This document shows, one piece after another, positions 33,611 to 43,141 of a stretch of DNA of 64,000 bases. A program made the position numbers and the translations under genes. This DNA comes from Olivibacter jilunii (lineage in GTDB: Bacteria > Bacteroidota > Bacteroidia > Sphingobacteriales > Sphingobacteriaceae): contig NZ_LR027848.1 of NCBI RefSeq assembly GCF_900607235.1, positions 1,105,241-1,169,240 of the forward strand, in the 5' to 3' direction. The notes below the pieces were generated by a model that had not been told where the DNA came from, did not search any database, and was given only the letters and a program-made list of their open reading frames with translations. Position 1 is the stretch's first letter, and each line of letters begins with the position of its first letter.

Positions 33611-36600
33611 ATGAAAATTAGACCTAAGACAATGGCCTGGGGTAGGCCATTATCCAAAAATTTTTTTGGAAACCCAAGTCCAGTTCAATACCAAGCCACT
33701 GATATTAAAAGGAAAATTATAATGCAATTAAATCTTACATTTTTCTTTTTGCTCATAGCCTTGATGCAGCTACACGCAGCAACATACGCGCAAAAAATCT
33801 TTGTTAATAAACAAAATGCAACCTTAGAAGAAATTTTTCGGTCCATTAAACAGCAGAGCGATTATGTGTTCGTTTATAACAGCAAAGAAATCAGCAGTTT
33901 AAAGGTAAGCGTAAACACGCAGCGTTCTACAATAGAAGAGATTATGGATCAAGTTCTTCAAAATCAGCCTTTCACCTATAAAATTAGCGGACATAACGTA
34001 TTGATCAAAAAGAAGAACGATTCCTCTGAAGCTCTTCCGCCGTTGCAACAGCGCGAAGTGAAAGGAAAAATAATTGACGCGCAGGGTTTGCCCATACCAG
34101 GTGTAAGTGTCAAAATAAAAGGGACCTCGGCAGGTACCACCAGCAATGCAGAAGGTTTATATACCTTGCAAGTGCCAGGAGCAGAGGCAACCTTAGTATT
34201 TAGCATTTTAGGTTACGCACTACAGGAAATCAATGTAGGTACGAACACCTTGATCAATGTAACCCTAACCGAAGAATCCTCTGCGCTGGATGAAGTTGTG
34301 GTTATTGGCTACGGAACCCAAAGACGTGCTGACGTCACGACAGCCGTCGCTTCCGTATCAGCAGAGAATATCCAAAATCGCCCGGTTCAAAACTTTGGGG
34401 AGGCCATAGCAGGTCAAATGGCAGGCGTTCAAGTACAGCAGACTAATGGTGCCCCCGGAGGGGAAGGTTTGGCCATTCGGGTAAGGGGTACCGGCTCTAT
34501 CACCCAATCAAATGATCCGCTATACGTAGTAGACGGGTATCCCATGGAAGGAAATGCATTTCGTCTTATCAACCCTTCCGATATTGAAAGCATACAAGTA
34601 CTCAAAGACGCCTCATCAACCGCTATTTATGGTTCGAGAGGGGCAAATGGTGTAGTGGTGATCTCGACAAAAAAAGGTAAAAAGGGCCCCCCCGTTATCA
34701 ATGTCAATTCATTTGTAGGTTTCCAACAACGTGTAACAGAAATCAAAATGATGAACCGCGATCAATATGTCGATTGGTTTGTCGATGGTCGCAATCAAGC
34801 TTGGTTAGATGCCGCAGTTATTCCAAATGATCCCAATCAGTCGCCGCACAGCATCAATGATCCTAACTCACGACGAAGCCTTTATCCCGGAGCAACCGGT
34901 CAGTACATGATTCCCGACGGCACAGGAGGCTACCTCTATAACTTTTTAGATCCCGCATCGGTTGCTACCATGCCCGACAATAATTGGCAGGATTTATTGT
35001 ATCGGAACGCCTTAACGCAGCAAAATGAACTTTCCGTCAATGGCGGTTCTGAAAATACCCAATATAACTTTTCAGGAAGTTACATGAAACAAGACGGGAT
35101 TGTGATCAACACCAATTATGAACGTTTCAATTTCCGTTCGAGCATTAATTCTAAAATCAGCAAAACCATCAATTTAGGTGCTAATCTAATGGCTTATTCT
35201 GCCAGAAGTAGAGAACAGGCAAATGGTAAAGATTCCCCGGTAATGTACGCCTTAAACTTGCCACCCATTTATCCGCTCAGAAACGCGGATGGTACTTATG
35301 GGTCAATGGTACGCAATCCTGAAATCCTTGCGGGAGACGTGGCTAACCCGATAGGAATTGCTGAAATGGTCAATATTAATAGGAGAAGATATGGTTGGTT
35401 GGGAACAATTTCGGGCGATTGGCAGATACTTGAAGACCTGCAGTACCGCTTAAGCATCAACGGCGGGATTGAGGACGATCATTTGAAGCGTTTTGAACCA
35501 TCAATGGTAGATTTGGATGCTTCCAGAGCGCCGCGTCCTGCCAGAGGAGTGGATACGCGCTACACAGATTATGATTGGGTGATTGAGAATACATTAAATT
35601 ACACCAAAACCTTTGCAGAGAAGCATCGTTTTTCGGCCTTAATTGGATATACCACTCAAAAGCACACCGAAAACTACATGAACGGTGAAGCGAGAGGTTT
35701 TGCGAACGACGATATTGAGACGTTAAACGCCGGCAATATGTACGCGCTATCGAGTACCGAATCCGCTTACTCCCTGATCTCCTATTTAAGTAGAGTCAAC
35801 TATTCATATGATGATCGTTACCTCTTTACGGCCACTTTTCGTAGTGATGGTTCGTCGCGTTTTGGTCAGAACCGGAAATGGGGTACTTTTCCTTCTGTTT
35901 CGGTAGGGTGGAGAATTTCGGAGGAGGGATTCATGAAAAATGTCGACCAAATCAGTGATTTAAAAATCAGAGCCGGGTACGGCATTTCCGGAAATAACCG
36001 GATAGGTGATTATGCATCCATTGGTTTATTGAATCCTGGTTATTACCCAACCGGGGGAACCTTGCAAAACACCGTGGATGTGGATGCAGAGTCGATGGCA
36101 AATGCAAATCTGGGTTGGGAAAAAACGCGGCAATACAATGTCGGTTTTGAATTTGGCTTGGCCAATGATCGGATTCGGGTAGAGGGCGATTTCTATGATA
36201 GTCAGTCGCTTGATTTATTGCTGGATGTGCCGGTGCCAACCATTACCGGTTATACGTCTCAGTTTCAGAATATCGGTAAAGTACAGAACCGCGGAATGGA
36301 GTTTTCGGTCACTACCAGAAACTTTATCAATGCCTTCCAATGGAGTACTAATTTTAATATTTCCTTCAATAAGAACAAAGTGTTAGAAGTGGGGCCCGAT
36401 CAACGGCCCATATATGGCAGCGCTACCAATGCCAATAATGCTTTCATCACGACCATTGGTTATCCTATCGCAAGCTTTTACGGCTATAAACAAGAGGGTG
36501 TTTTCATGTCGCAGGAAGAACTGGACCGCTACCCTCATTTAGCCGCTGATAAAATAGGTGATGGTCGTTATGCTGATATCAATGGAGACGACAAATTAGA

Positions 36601-37135
36601 CCAAAACGATAAAACCGTTTTAGGCAATAATACACCTGATTTTACCGGCGGAATCACTAATAATCTCTCTTATAAGAACTTCTCCTTGAGCGTGCAGTTT
36701 ACAGGGTCTTATGGTGCAGAAGTATTTAGCTTTTTCAAACGCATGGTAGGCATTTACCATGGCGACCGGAATGGTATGATTGAACAGATCGATCGCTGGC
36801 GATCGCCGGAAGAACCGGGCGATGGCATTCACTTCCGTGCTACCCGCAACCCTACCGGTTGGCAACGGGACCCTTCTTCCGCATGGGTACAAAATGCCTC
36901 TTACCTTCGTTTACGTAACGTAAACTTCTCTTATAACTTTGGACAGTCCGTATTGGATAAGCTAAAAATTAAAGGATTGCGCGTATATATAACCGGTAGT
37001 AACTTGTTTACTATTACCGATTATACAGGCTATGATCCGGAAACCAGCAGCGAAAGTGGTCTTCAAAAAGGAGGCGATTATTTAGGCTATCCAACAGCTA
37101 GATCTTTCATTCTCGGTGCTAATCTAACTTTTTAA
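33611..37135 (+). CDS. SusC/RagA-family TonB-dependent transporter with STN domain
   Basis: 1174 residues. The signal is MQLNLTFFFLLIALMQLHAATYAQ; the long N-terminal lead (about 37 residues) is common in FecR-linked SusC proteins, though the ATG at 33722 could also serve. An STN domain (about 62-130) is followed by the carboxypeptidase-regulatory-like domain (VKGKIIDAQGLPIPGVSVKIKG), DEVVVIGYGTQRRADVTTAV, the plug (LKDASSTAIYGSRGANGVVVISTKKGK) and the barrel ending SFILGANLTF. It imports a glycoside or oligosaccharide together with the SusD encoded next, and signals to FecR. The enzymes downstream suggest a small glycoside as substrate. Confidence 0.95.
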   Translation: MKIRPKTMAWGRPLSKNFFGNPSPVQYQATDIKRKIIMQLNLTFFFLLIALMQLHAATYAQKIFVNKQNATLEEIFRSIKQQSDYVFVYNSKEISSLKVSVNTQRSTIEEIMDQVLQNQPFTYKISGHNVLIKKKNDSSEALPPLQQREVKGKIIDAQGLPIPGVSVKIKGTSAGTTSNAEGLYTLQVPGAEATLVFSILGYALQEINVGTNTLINVTLTEESSALDEVVVIGYGTQRRADVTTAVASVSAENIQNRPVQNFGEAIAGQMAGVQVQQTNGAPGGEGLAIRVRGTGSITQSNDPLYVVDGYPMEGNAFRLINPSDIESIQVLKDASSTAIYGSRGANGVVVISTKKGKKGPPVINVNSFVGFQQRVTEIKMMNRDQYVDWFVDGRNQAWLDAAVIPNDPNQSPHSINDPNSRRSLYPGATGQYMIPDGTGGYLYNFLDPASVATMPDNNWQDLLYRNALTQQNELSVNGGSENTQYNFSGSYMKQDGIVINTNYERFNFRSSINSKISKTINLGANLMAYSARSREQANGKDSPVMYALNLPPIYPLRNADGTYGSMVRNPEILAGDVANPIGIAEMVNINRRRYGWLGTISGDWQILEDLQYRLSINGGIEDDHLKRFEPSMVDLDASRAPRPARGVDTRYTDYDWVIENTLNYTKTFAEKHRFSALIGYTTQKHTENYMNGEARGFANDDIETLNAGNMYALSSTESAYSLISYLSRVNYSYDDRYLFTATFRSDGSSRFGQNRKWGTFPSVSVGWRISEEGFMKNVDQISDLKIRAGYGISGNNRIGDYASIGLLNPGYYPTGGTLQNTVDVDAESMANANLGWEKTRQYNVGFEFGLANDRIRVEGDFYDSQSLDLLLDVPVPTITGYTSQFQNIGKVQNRGMEFSVTTRNFINAFQWSTNFNISFNKNKVLEVGPDQRPIYGSATNANNAFITTIGYPIASFYGYKQEGVFMSQEELDRYPHLAADKIGDGRYADINGDDKLDQNDKTVLGNNTPDFTGGITNNLSYKNFSLSVQFTGSYGAEVFSFFKRMVGIYHGDRNGMIEQIDRWRSPEEPGDGIHFRATRNPTGWQRDPSSAWVQNASYLRLRNVNFSYNFGQSVLDKLKIKGLRVYITGSNLFTITDYTGYDPETSSESGLQKGGDYLGYPTARSFILGANLTF

Positions 37136-37163
37136 CTCCTAATTTATGCGATATATAACAGCT

Positions 37164-38732
37164 ATGAAAAAGATTCTTTTATTAAGTATGACGGCTTTAA
37201 TACTGTCATCTTGCAGTAAAGATTTTATTGAACTTACGCCACCTTCTAATTTAAATAGTAGTGATTTTTATAAAACCCAACAAGATATTAATCAGGCTAC
37301 TTTATCTGCTTATGCCAGCCTGCGCGAACTCTATAATGGGACCTATTATCGCTTGGGCGAAATTCGTTCTGATAATACCACTTACTCTTGGTTAGCCGGT
37401 AATCCGGCAAATGAAAAGGGAATAGACGAGTTTGCCTCCCCGTTGCTGCCCGAGAATAATTTTTTGATGGATTGCTGGGATGATAGTTATCATACCATTT
37501 TGCGATGTAATCTCGTCTTGGGACGTAGCGATGCTGTTATCTTTACCGATGAAAAGCTTCGGAACCAATATAAAGCAGAGGCTAGCTTCATACGCGCATC
37601 TACTTATTTTTGGTTAAATAGGGTGTTTGGCGGTTATGCACTAAATGGTGAACTCTTAGGTGTTATTAAAGTGGATAAAGAACTGGCACCTGGTGAGGCC
37701 TATCAATTACGTCGGTCACCCTTGGAGGAAATTTATGAATTAATTATTAGCGATCTTCAATTTGCGGAAGCCAACCTACCGGAAAGTTATGGCGGAAGCG
37801 ATAAAGGGCGCGTCACTAAAGTGGCAGCAACTGCACTATTAGGAAAGGTTTATATGTTCATGGCAGGATATCCTTTGAATAAAGGGAATGAGTTTTATAC
37901 CAAAGCCATTGAAAAATTCCGAGAAGTGATTAATAACGGACAGTATGCGTTAGTGGCAAGCTATGCCGATCTATTCGATGTAAATAAGAAAAATAGTATG
38001 GAATCGCTTTTTGAAATTCAATACATGAAAGGTTCACCGAATGGGGTTACGGGAAGTCCGTGGAATAATAATTTTGCTCCCCGTTTTTCGGATAAAGAAG
38101 TAGTGCTGGTGGGAGATAAAAGCGGTCAGAACGCCCCGACTCAGGATATGTCGAATGCTTATGAAACCGGAGACCCTCGAAAATATGTATCCATGCGCGA
38201 TGGTTGGGTAAACGCCAAAACCGGTGCCTTTGAAACCGATAAATATATTCGCAAATATTACGATGTAGCGACCAGTGGTTCCGATAACGGAAATAACTGG
38301 ATCGAGCTTCGGCTGGCCGATATTTATTTACTCTATGCTGAAGCGCTGGTGCGCACCGGTACAGATCAAGCGACCGCCTTGGTCTATCTAAATAAAATAC
38401 GGGAGCGGGCTAGAAATACACCCGGAGATCCAAATGTCCCGGCTCCTGCTAATCTGCTAAGCGATTATCAATTAGCAGACTTTGCCAATGATCAGGCTTT
38501 CCTGCTAGCGATCGAAAAGGAGCGTCGTGTAGAGCTTGCTTTTGAGAATCATCGCTGGTTCGATCTCGTTAGAACCGGTAGAGCGAAGGATGTCATGATT
38601 GCGGAACAAAAAGCCGATGGTTTTAATAATTTCACCTGGAGTGATGACGCGCTGGCCTATCCCATTCCGATGACTGTCATGCAAGCCAATCCGCAACAGA
38701 TTATCCAGAATAAAGGTTATACACAATTATAA
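37164..38732 (+). CDS. SusD/RagB-family glycan-binding lipoprotein
   Basis: 522 residues from the ATG at 37164, which gives a clean lipoprotein signal (MKKILLLSMTALILSSC); an ATG 18 bp upstream is possible. SusD features include YKAEASFIRASTYFWLNRVFGGYALN, LRLADIYLLYAEALVRTGTDQATALVYLNKIRERA and the C-terminal EKERRVELAFENHRWFDLVRTGRA, the best conserved segment of the family. It directly follows SusC and precedes the DUF1080 gene by 10 bp. It acts as surface lid and binder for the SusC pore. Confidence 0.95.
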   Translation: MKKILLLSMTALILSSCSKDFIELTPPSNLNSSDFYKTQQDINQATLSAYASLRELYNGTYYRLGEIRSDNTTYSWLAGNPANEKGIDEFASPLLPENNFLMDCWDDSYHTILRCNLVLGRSDAVIFTDEKLRNQYKAEASFIRASTYFWLNRVFGGYALNGELLGVIKVDKELAPGEAYQLRRSPLEEIYELIISDLQFAEANLPESYGGSDKGRVTKVAATALLGKVYMFMAGYPLNKGNEFYTKAIEKFREVINNGQYALVASYADLFDVNKKNSMESLFEIQYMKGSPNGVTGSPWNNNFAPRFSDKEVVLVGDKSGQNAPTQDMSNAYETGDPRKYVSMRDGWVNAKTGAFETDKYIRKYYDVATSGSDNGNNWIELRLADIYLLYAEALVRTGTDQATALVYLNKIRERARNTPGDPNVPAPANLLSDYQLADFANDQAFLLAIEKERRVELAFENHRWFDLVRTGRAKDVMIAEQKADGFNNFTWSDDALAYPIPMTVMQANPQQIIQNKGYTQL

Positions 38733-38742
38733 ATGCTAGATC

Positions 38743-39468
38743 ATGACAATTCAAGTAAATCTCTTTTTTTTACTGATATTCCTTGCGCTCTTCGGGTTAA
38801 GTAACCAAGGCGCGTATGCACAGGATAATGCCTTAACACCACAAGAGAAGGTAGCAGGCTGGCAATTGCTTTTTAACGGAAAAGATTTAACCGGTTGGAC
38901 TTCCACAAAAGGCACCTCACCGGATGCAAGTTGGAAAGTTGAAAACGGCCAACTTTCTTTAAAGGAAACCGGAGGGCAACGACATCTCGATATCATTAGC
39001 GCAGAAGAGTATAGCGATTTTGACCTGCGTGTCGATTTTAAGTTAACAAAAGGTGCCAACAGCGGTATTAAGTACTTCTTTACACAGTATAGCGAGGGTG
39101 GATGGCTCGGCATGGAATACCAGCTTATTGATAATGATTACCATCCGGACGCCAAGCTCGGCCGCGATGGCAATCGCCAACTGAGCGCCTTGTATGATAT
39201 GCTGGCCGTTGAGAAAAAAGTACCGGTTAAGGTAGGCGAATGGAATCATGCCCGCGTAGTTTCAAAAGATAGTCAAATAGTCCATTATCTCAATGGCCAG
39301 GAAGTACTTCGCTATGATCGCAAGAGCGCGGCATTTGAGAAAGCACGACAGCTGAGCAAATTTAAAGAGGCGAAACCCGCTTTCGGTTCAGTTAGTAAAG
39401 GGCACATCTTGCTACAAGACCATGGAGACATCGTCTATTTTAAGAACGTGAAAATAAAAGCATTATAA
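38743..39468 (+). CDS. DUF1080 protein (3-keto-glycoside hydrolase-like)
   Basis: 241 residues with a signal peptide (ends about AYAQ, residue 27) and one DUF1080 concanavalin-like domain: GWQLLFNGKDLTGW, LSAEEYSDFDLRVDFKL-like strand, GANSGIKYFF, and the C-terminal GHILLQDHGDIVYFKNVKIK. Family members characterised in Bacteroidota hydrolyse or eliminate glycosides oxidised at C3. It is tightly linked to SusD (10 bp) and to the Gfo/Idh/MocA gene (18 bp), so the three are co-transcribed. It would act in the periplasm. Confidence 0.9.
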   Translation: MTIQVNLFFLLIFLALFGLSNQGAYAQDNALTPQEKVAGWQLLFNGKDLTGWTSTKGTSPDASWKVENGQLSLKETGGQRHLDIISAEEYSDFDLRVDFKLTKGANSGIKYFFTQYSEGGWLGMEYQLIDNDYHPDAKLGRDGNRQLSALYDMLAVEKKVPVKVGEWNHARVVSKDSQIVHYLNGQEVLRYDRKSAAFEKARQLSKFKEAKPAFGSVSKGHILLQDHGDIVYFKNVKIKAL

Positions 39469-39486
39469 AAATTTAAAAAAGACATC

Positions 39487-40854
39487 ATGAATGCTAAATC
39501 AAGAAGAGATTTTATAAAAAAGTTGGGAATAGGCACAGCCGCTTTAACAGTTGGTGCCGACATAATAGACCATCACCCTGCGTTGGCCTTTAGTGCCAAA
39601 AGCTACCGCAATATTATCGGAGCTAATGAGCGTATTCAGCTTGCCACCATCGGAGTAAATAGCCGCGGAAGCAGCATGAGCGGTACTTTTGCCAAGCAAA
39701 AAAATGCAACCGTAGCCTGCATTTGTGATGTAGATGAGCGAGCCATTCCAAAAGCAATGAAACGTGTTGCAGAGGCAGGGCAAAGCAATACACCCCGCGC
39801 TGAGAAAGACTTACGGAAAGTATTGGAAGACAAAAGTATTGACGCTATCTATACGGCGACACCCGACCATTGGCATGCACCATTAACCATCATGGCTTGC
39901 CAGGCAGGCAAGCATGTATATGTTGAGAAGCCAATGGCACATAATCCGGCAGAAGGAGAGATGGCGGTAGCAGCTGCCCGAAAATATAACCGTGTTGTAC
40001 AAATGGGAGCACAGCGTCGTTCGGCGCCCACACTTACCAAAGGCATTGAGCTCTTGCATCAAGGCATCATTGGCAAGGTGTATATGGCCAAAACGTGGTA
40101 TACCAACACCCGCAAAGCAACTTTTCTGAAACCCGGTACCGTTCCTTCCTGGCTCGATTATGATCTGTGGCAAGGCCCAGCACCGCGGGTACCTTATAAG
40201 GACGGCTTAATCCACTACGATTGGCATTGGTTCTGGCATTGGGGAACAGGTGAAGCTTTGAACAATGGTACCCACGAGGTAGATGTTGCCCGTTGGGGTT
40301 TAGGTGTAGATTTCCCAACACGGGTAAGCTCAATCGGAGGGCGTTATCAATTTCAGGACGATTGGGAAACACCCGACACACAGGTTGTAACCCTGGAATA
40401 TCCTACTGCAACCCTCATTTGGGAAAACAGAAGCTGCAACGGACGCCAAGTAGAAGGTTTGGAACGAGGCGTTATTTTCTACGGCGACAAGGGAAGTTTG
40501 GACACCGGTGAAGATGCTTATAAGATCTATGATTTACAAGGTAAGCTCATCAAAGAAGAAAAATCGACATCGGCAAACGAAGGTTTGGCCGGTAGAAATA
40601 CAGCAAGTCCAAGCTTGGGGATGGACAGCTTACATGCTGCCGATTTTCTGGATGCGATTAAAAATAATAGGCAACCAAACTGCGATATCGAACTTGGCTA
40701 TAAGAGTACAGTGGCCATGTTGTTAGGGAATATATCTTGGCGAGTAGGCCGTGATTTAAGGATTGATCCTAAAAACGGGCATATTGTAGGTGACGCCGAA
40801 GCGGAAAAATTGTGGAGCCGGAGCTATGAGCCGGGATGGGAACCTAAAATTTAA
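39487..40854 (+). CDS. Gfo/Idh/MocA-family oxidoreductase, exported
   Basis: 455 residues. The N-terminus SRRDFIKKLGIGTAALTVGA is a twin-arginine signal, so the enzyme is probably exported folded with its NAD(P) cofactor. The Rossmann part includes IQLATIGVNSRGSSMSGTF and CICDVDE; the conserved EKPM motif is YVEKPMAHNPAEGE. The C-terminal sheet has NNGTHEVDVARWGLGVDFP with the His and Asp near the substrate site. By family precedent it oxidises or reduces a sugar at C3, producing or using 3-keto-glycosides handled by the DUF1080 proteins on either side. The next DUF1080 gene follows after 96 bp. Confidence 0.92.
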   Translation: MNAKSRRDFIKKLGIGTAALTVGADIIDHHPALAFSAKSYRNIIGANERIQLATIGVNSRGSSMSGTFAKQKNATVACICDVDERAIPKAMKRVAEAGQSNTPRAEKDLRKVLEDKSIDAIYTATPDHWHAPLTIMACQAGKHVYVEKPMAHNPAEGEMAVAAARKYNRVVQMGAQRRSAPTLTKGIELLHQGIIGKVYMAKTWYTNTRKATFLKPGTVPSWLDYDLWQGPAPRVPYKDGLIHYDWHWFWHWGTGEALNNGTHEVDVARWGLGVDFPTRVSSIGGRYQFQDDWETPDTQVVTLEYPTATLIWENRSCNGRQVEGLERGVIFYGDKGSLDTGEDAYKIYDLQGKLIKEEKSTSANEGLAGRNTASPSLGMDSLHAADFLDAIKNNRQPNCDIELGYKSTVAMLLGNISWRVGRDLRIDPKNGHIVGDAEAEKLWSRSYEPGWEPKI

Positions 40855-40950
40855 AGAAAAAGGGGCTGCGGGAGAGTCTAAGATTTAGATCGATGAACGG
40901 ACCTGCAGCTTCTATACCGTTGTCTATGGATTTCTAATAAATCAACACAA

Positions 40951-41664
40951 ATGAATAGGCTAAAAATGATGGTCTTACTTTTTGTACTACTCATGTATAA
41001 AGTACAGGCACAAACGGAAAATGAGTTAACTGCCCAAGAGAAAGCAAACGGATGGCAGCTCGTTTTTGATGGAAAAAGCTTTGCAGGTTTACAAAAACTA
41101 GCTGATGGCGGTTGGGTCGTGAAAGATGGCTTATTGATGGCAACCCCCATTCCGCATGGAAAACAAATGGATATTATCACCACGGCTTCCTTTGATAATT
41201 TTGAACTGACCTTTGAATTTAGGGCGGCAAAAAACACCAATAGCGGTGTTAAATATTTAGTCACCAATACCTTTCCAGGGAAAAAGGGCACTTATTTAGG
41301 GCTGGAATATCAAATTCTGGATGATCTGCATTACCAATATCCCGAGCGAGGCGAACTGCGGTCTGTCGCCTCACTTTACGATCTCATTCCTGCCGATCCA
41401 AAAAAGGAAGTAAAAGCACTTGGCGAATGGAATACCGCCAAGATTATTGTAAACGGGCGTCATATCAGCCATTGGCTTAATGGCAAAAAAGTGGTCGCAT
41501 ATGATCGGAGTACACCTGCATTTGCACAACTGATTCAAGCAAGTAAATACAAAGACCTTCAAAATTTTGGAAAAGCCGAAAAAGGACATCTCCTTTTTCA
41601 GAATGAGGGCACACCAGTTGATTTCCGAAACATCAAAATCAGGCCTTTGACGAATGTAAAATAA
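40951..41664 (+). CDS. Second DUF1080 protein (3-keto-glycoside hydrolase-like)
   Basis: 237 residues, signal peptide ending near KVQAQ (about 21), one DUF1080 domain: GWQLVFDGKSFAGLQKL, MDIITTASFDNFELTFEFRAAKNTNSGVKYLV, GLEYQILDD, and GHLLFQNEGTPVDFRNIKIRPL. It is clearly homologous to but diverged from the DUF1080 protein at 38743, suggesting a division of labour, for example different glycosidic linkages or a hydrolase plus a hydratase. It is last in the operon and is followed by a strong terminator. Confidence 0.9.
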   Translation: MNRLKMMVLLFVLLMYKVQAQTENELTAQEKANGWQLVFDGKSFAGLQKLADGGWVVKDGLLMATPIPHGKQMDIITTASFDNFELTFEFRAAKNTNSGVKYLVTNTFPGKKGTYLGLEYQILDDLHYQYPERGELRSVASLYDLIPADPKKEVKALGEWNTAKIIVNGRHISHWLNGKKVVAYDRSTPAFAQLIQASKYKDLQNFGKAEKGHLLFQNEGTPVDFRNIKIRPLTNVK

Positions 41665-41681
41665 AAATAGTTGACTTAATT

Positions 41682-41716
41682 AGCCATCTCATAAAAACAA
41701 GAGATGGCTTTTTTTT
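41682..41716 (+). terminator. Intrinsic terminator of the second glycan locus
   Basis: AGCCATCTC (41682-41690) pairs perfectly with GAGATGGCT (41701-41709), with a run of eight T residues. It lies 17 bp after the second DUF1080 stop codon. Confidence 0.92.
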
Positions 41717-41882
41717 GCAACAGCCGTCCATTCTTCGTCAATTGCTATGCATTTATTTACCCTAGGTAACCATTTTTTTGAACTCATTTCATAAATTGCG
41801 CGGCAAGAAAAAGAAAGTTTTGGATAACACCTCGCCGTATGGTCATTTGGTATTGAAATAACCATTCAATTTATACATTTTT

Positions 41883-43022
41883 ATGCACAAAATCGCTTCT
41901 GCTGCTTTTGCAGACACTAAACCCCACTACATTCTTCTTGACGGCTTAAGAGGCGTTGCGGCTCTTATGGTTATTTGGTACCACATATTCGAAGCATTTG
42001 CAACAAGTCCTGTCGACCAACACTTCAATCACGGATATTTGGCCGTTGATTTTTTCTTTATACTGTCCGGCTTCGTTATCGGCTATGCTTATGACGATCG
42101 TTGGAAAACAATGAAAGTAAAAGATTTTATCAAACGTCGATTAATCCGTTTACATCCCATGGTTATTATGGGCGCTATTTTAGGCGCGATTACTTTCTAT
42201 ATACAAGGCAGCGTGAAATGGGATGGTTCGAAGGTATCTTTATCCATGTTAATGCTAGCTTTACTCATTAATCTCTTCTTAATCCCTGCTGCCCCTGGCT
42301 CGGGCCCCGAAGTACGTGGAAATGGAGAGATGTATCCGCTCAATGGCCCTAGTTGGTCCTTATTCTTTGAGTATATCGGCAATATCCTGTATGCATTGTT
42401 CATCCGTAGGTTATCGGCAAAAGCACTTGCGGTACTCGTCCTGTTGGCCGGAATCGGATTGGCCTCCTTTGCTATATTTAATTTTTCCGGTTATGGCCAT
42501 TTAGGTGTAGGATGGACGATGGCAGGCCATAACCTGATCGGTGGATTTCTACGTTTGTTGTTTTCATTCTCCGCCGGTGTATTGATGTCGCGCAAGTTTA
42601 AACCTGTAGAAGTAAAAGGCGCATTTTGGATCTGCAGTTTGGCGATTATTATTTTACTTTCCATACCCCATATTGGGGAAGCAGAAGCTCTTTGGATGAA
42701 CGGGATCTATGATGCACTATGTACACTTGTTATTTTTCCCATATTGGTCTATTTGGGTGCCTCCGGAACTACAACCGGCAAAAGCTCTATTAAAATCTGT
42801 AAATTCTTAGGCGATATATCGTATCCACTATATATGGTACATTATCCTTTCATGTACCTGTTTTATGCATGGGTATGGCAAGAAAATCTTACCTTCACCC
42901 AAATATGGCCGATAACGTTGCTTCTCTTTTTGGGTACTATATTAGTAGCTTATCTCTTCTTAAAGCTTTATGATGAACCCTTTAGAAAATGGTTGAGCAA
43001 GAAATTGCTGATGAAAAGTTAA
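41883..43022 (+). CDS. Acyltransferase 3 family membrane protein
   Basis: 379 residues and about ten hydrophobic segments. The family signature begins with YILLDGLRGVAALMVIWYHIFEAF (conserved R and H) and DFFFILSGFVIGYAYDDRW, and later shows GDISYPLYMVHYPFMYLFYAWV. Acyltransferase-3 (OafA/NodX-type) proteins move acyl groups onto sugars of surface glycans or antibiotics at the inner membrane. There is no operon partner, so the acceptor is unknown. Confidence 0.92.
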   Translation: MHKIASAAFADTKPHYILLDGLRGVAALMVIWYHIFEAFATSPVDQHFNHGYLAVDFFFILSGFVIGYAYDDRWKTMKVKDFIKRRLIRLHPMVIMGAILGAITFYIQGSVKWDGSKVSLSMLMLALLINLFLIPAAPGSGPEVRGNGEMYPLNGPSWSLFFEYIGNILYALFIRRLSAKALAVLVLLAGIGLASFAIFNFSGYGHLGVGWTMAGHNLIGGFLRLLFSFSAGVLMSRKFKPVEVKGAFWICSLAIIILLSIPHIGEAEALWMNGIYDALCTLVIFPILVYLGASGTTTGKSSIKICKFLGDISYPLYMVHYPFMYLFYAWVWQENLTFTQIWPITLLLFLGTILVAYLFLKLYDEPFRKWLSKKLLMKS

Positions 43023-43081
43023 TCGACTATTTGAGATATAAGATAACCTATCCTCATTATGACTACAAATATCCGCACTTA

Positions 43082-43116
43082 GCACACAAGTAAAAAATGT
43101 GCATAAACTACTTTTG
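43082..43116 (+). promoter_or_regulatory. Promoter element and dyad upstream of the SDR at 43142
   Basis: TACTTTTG at 43109-43116 matches TAnnTTTG. Just upstream, GCACA (43082-43086) and TGTGC (43098-43102) form an inverted repeat over the -33 region. The AraC gene downstream is a candidate regulator. The dyad is short. Confidence 0.4.
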
Positions 43117-43141
43117 TTGGGAACAAAAACGATAAACAATC

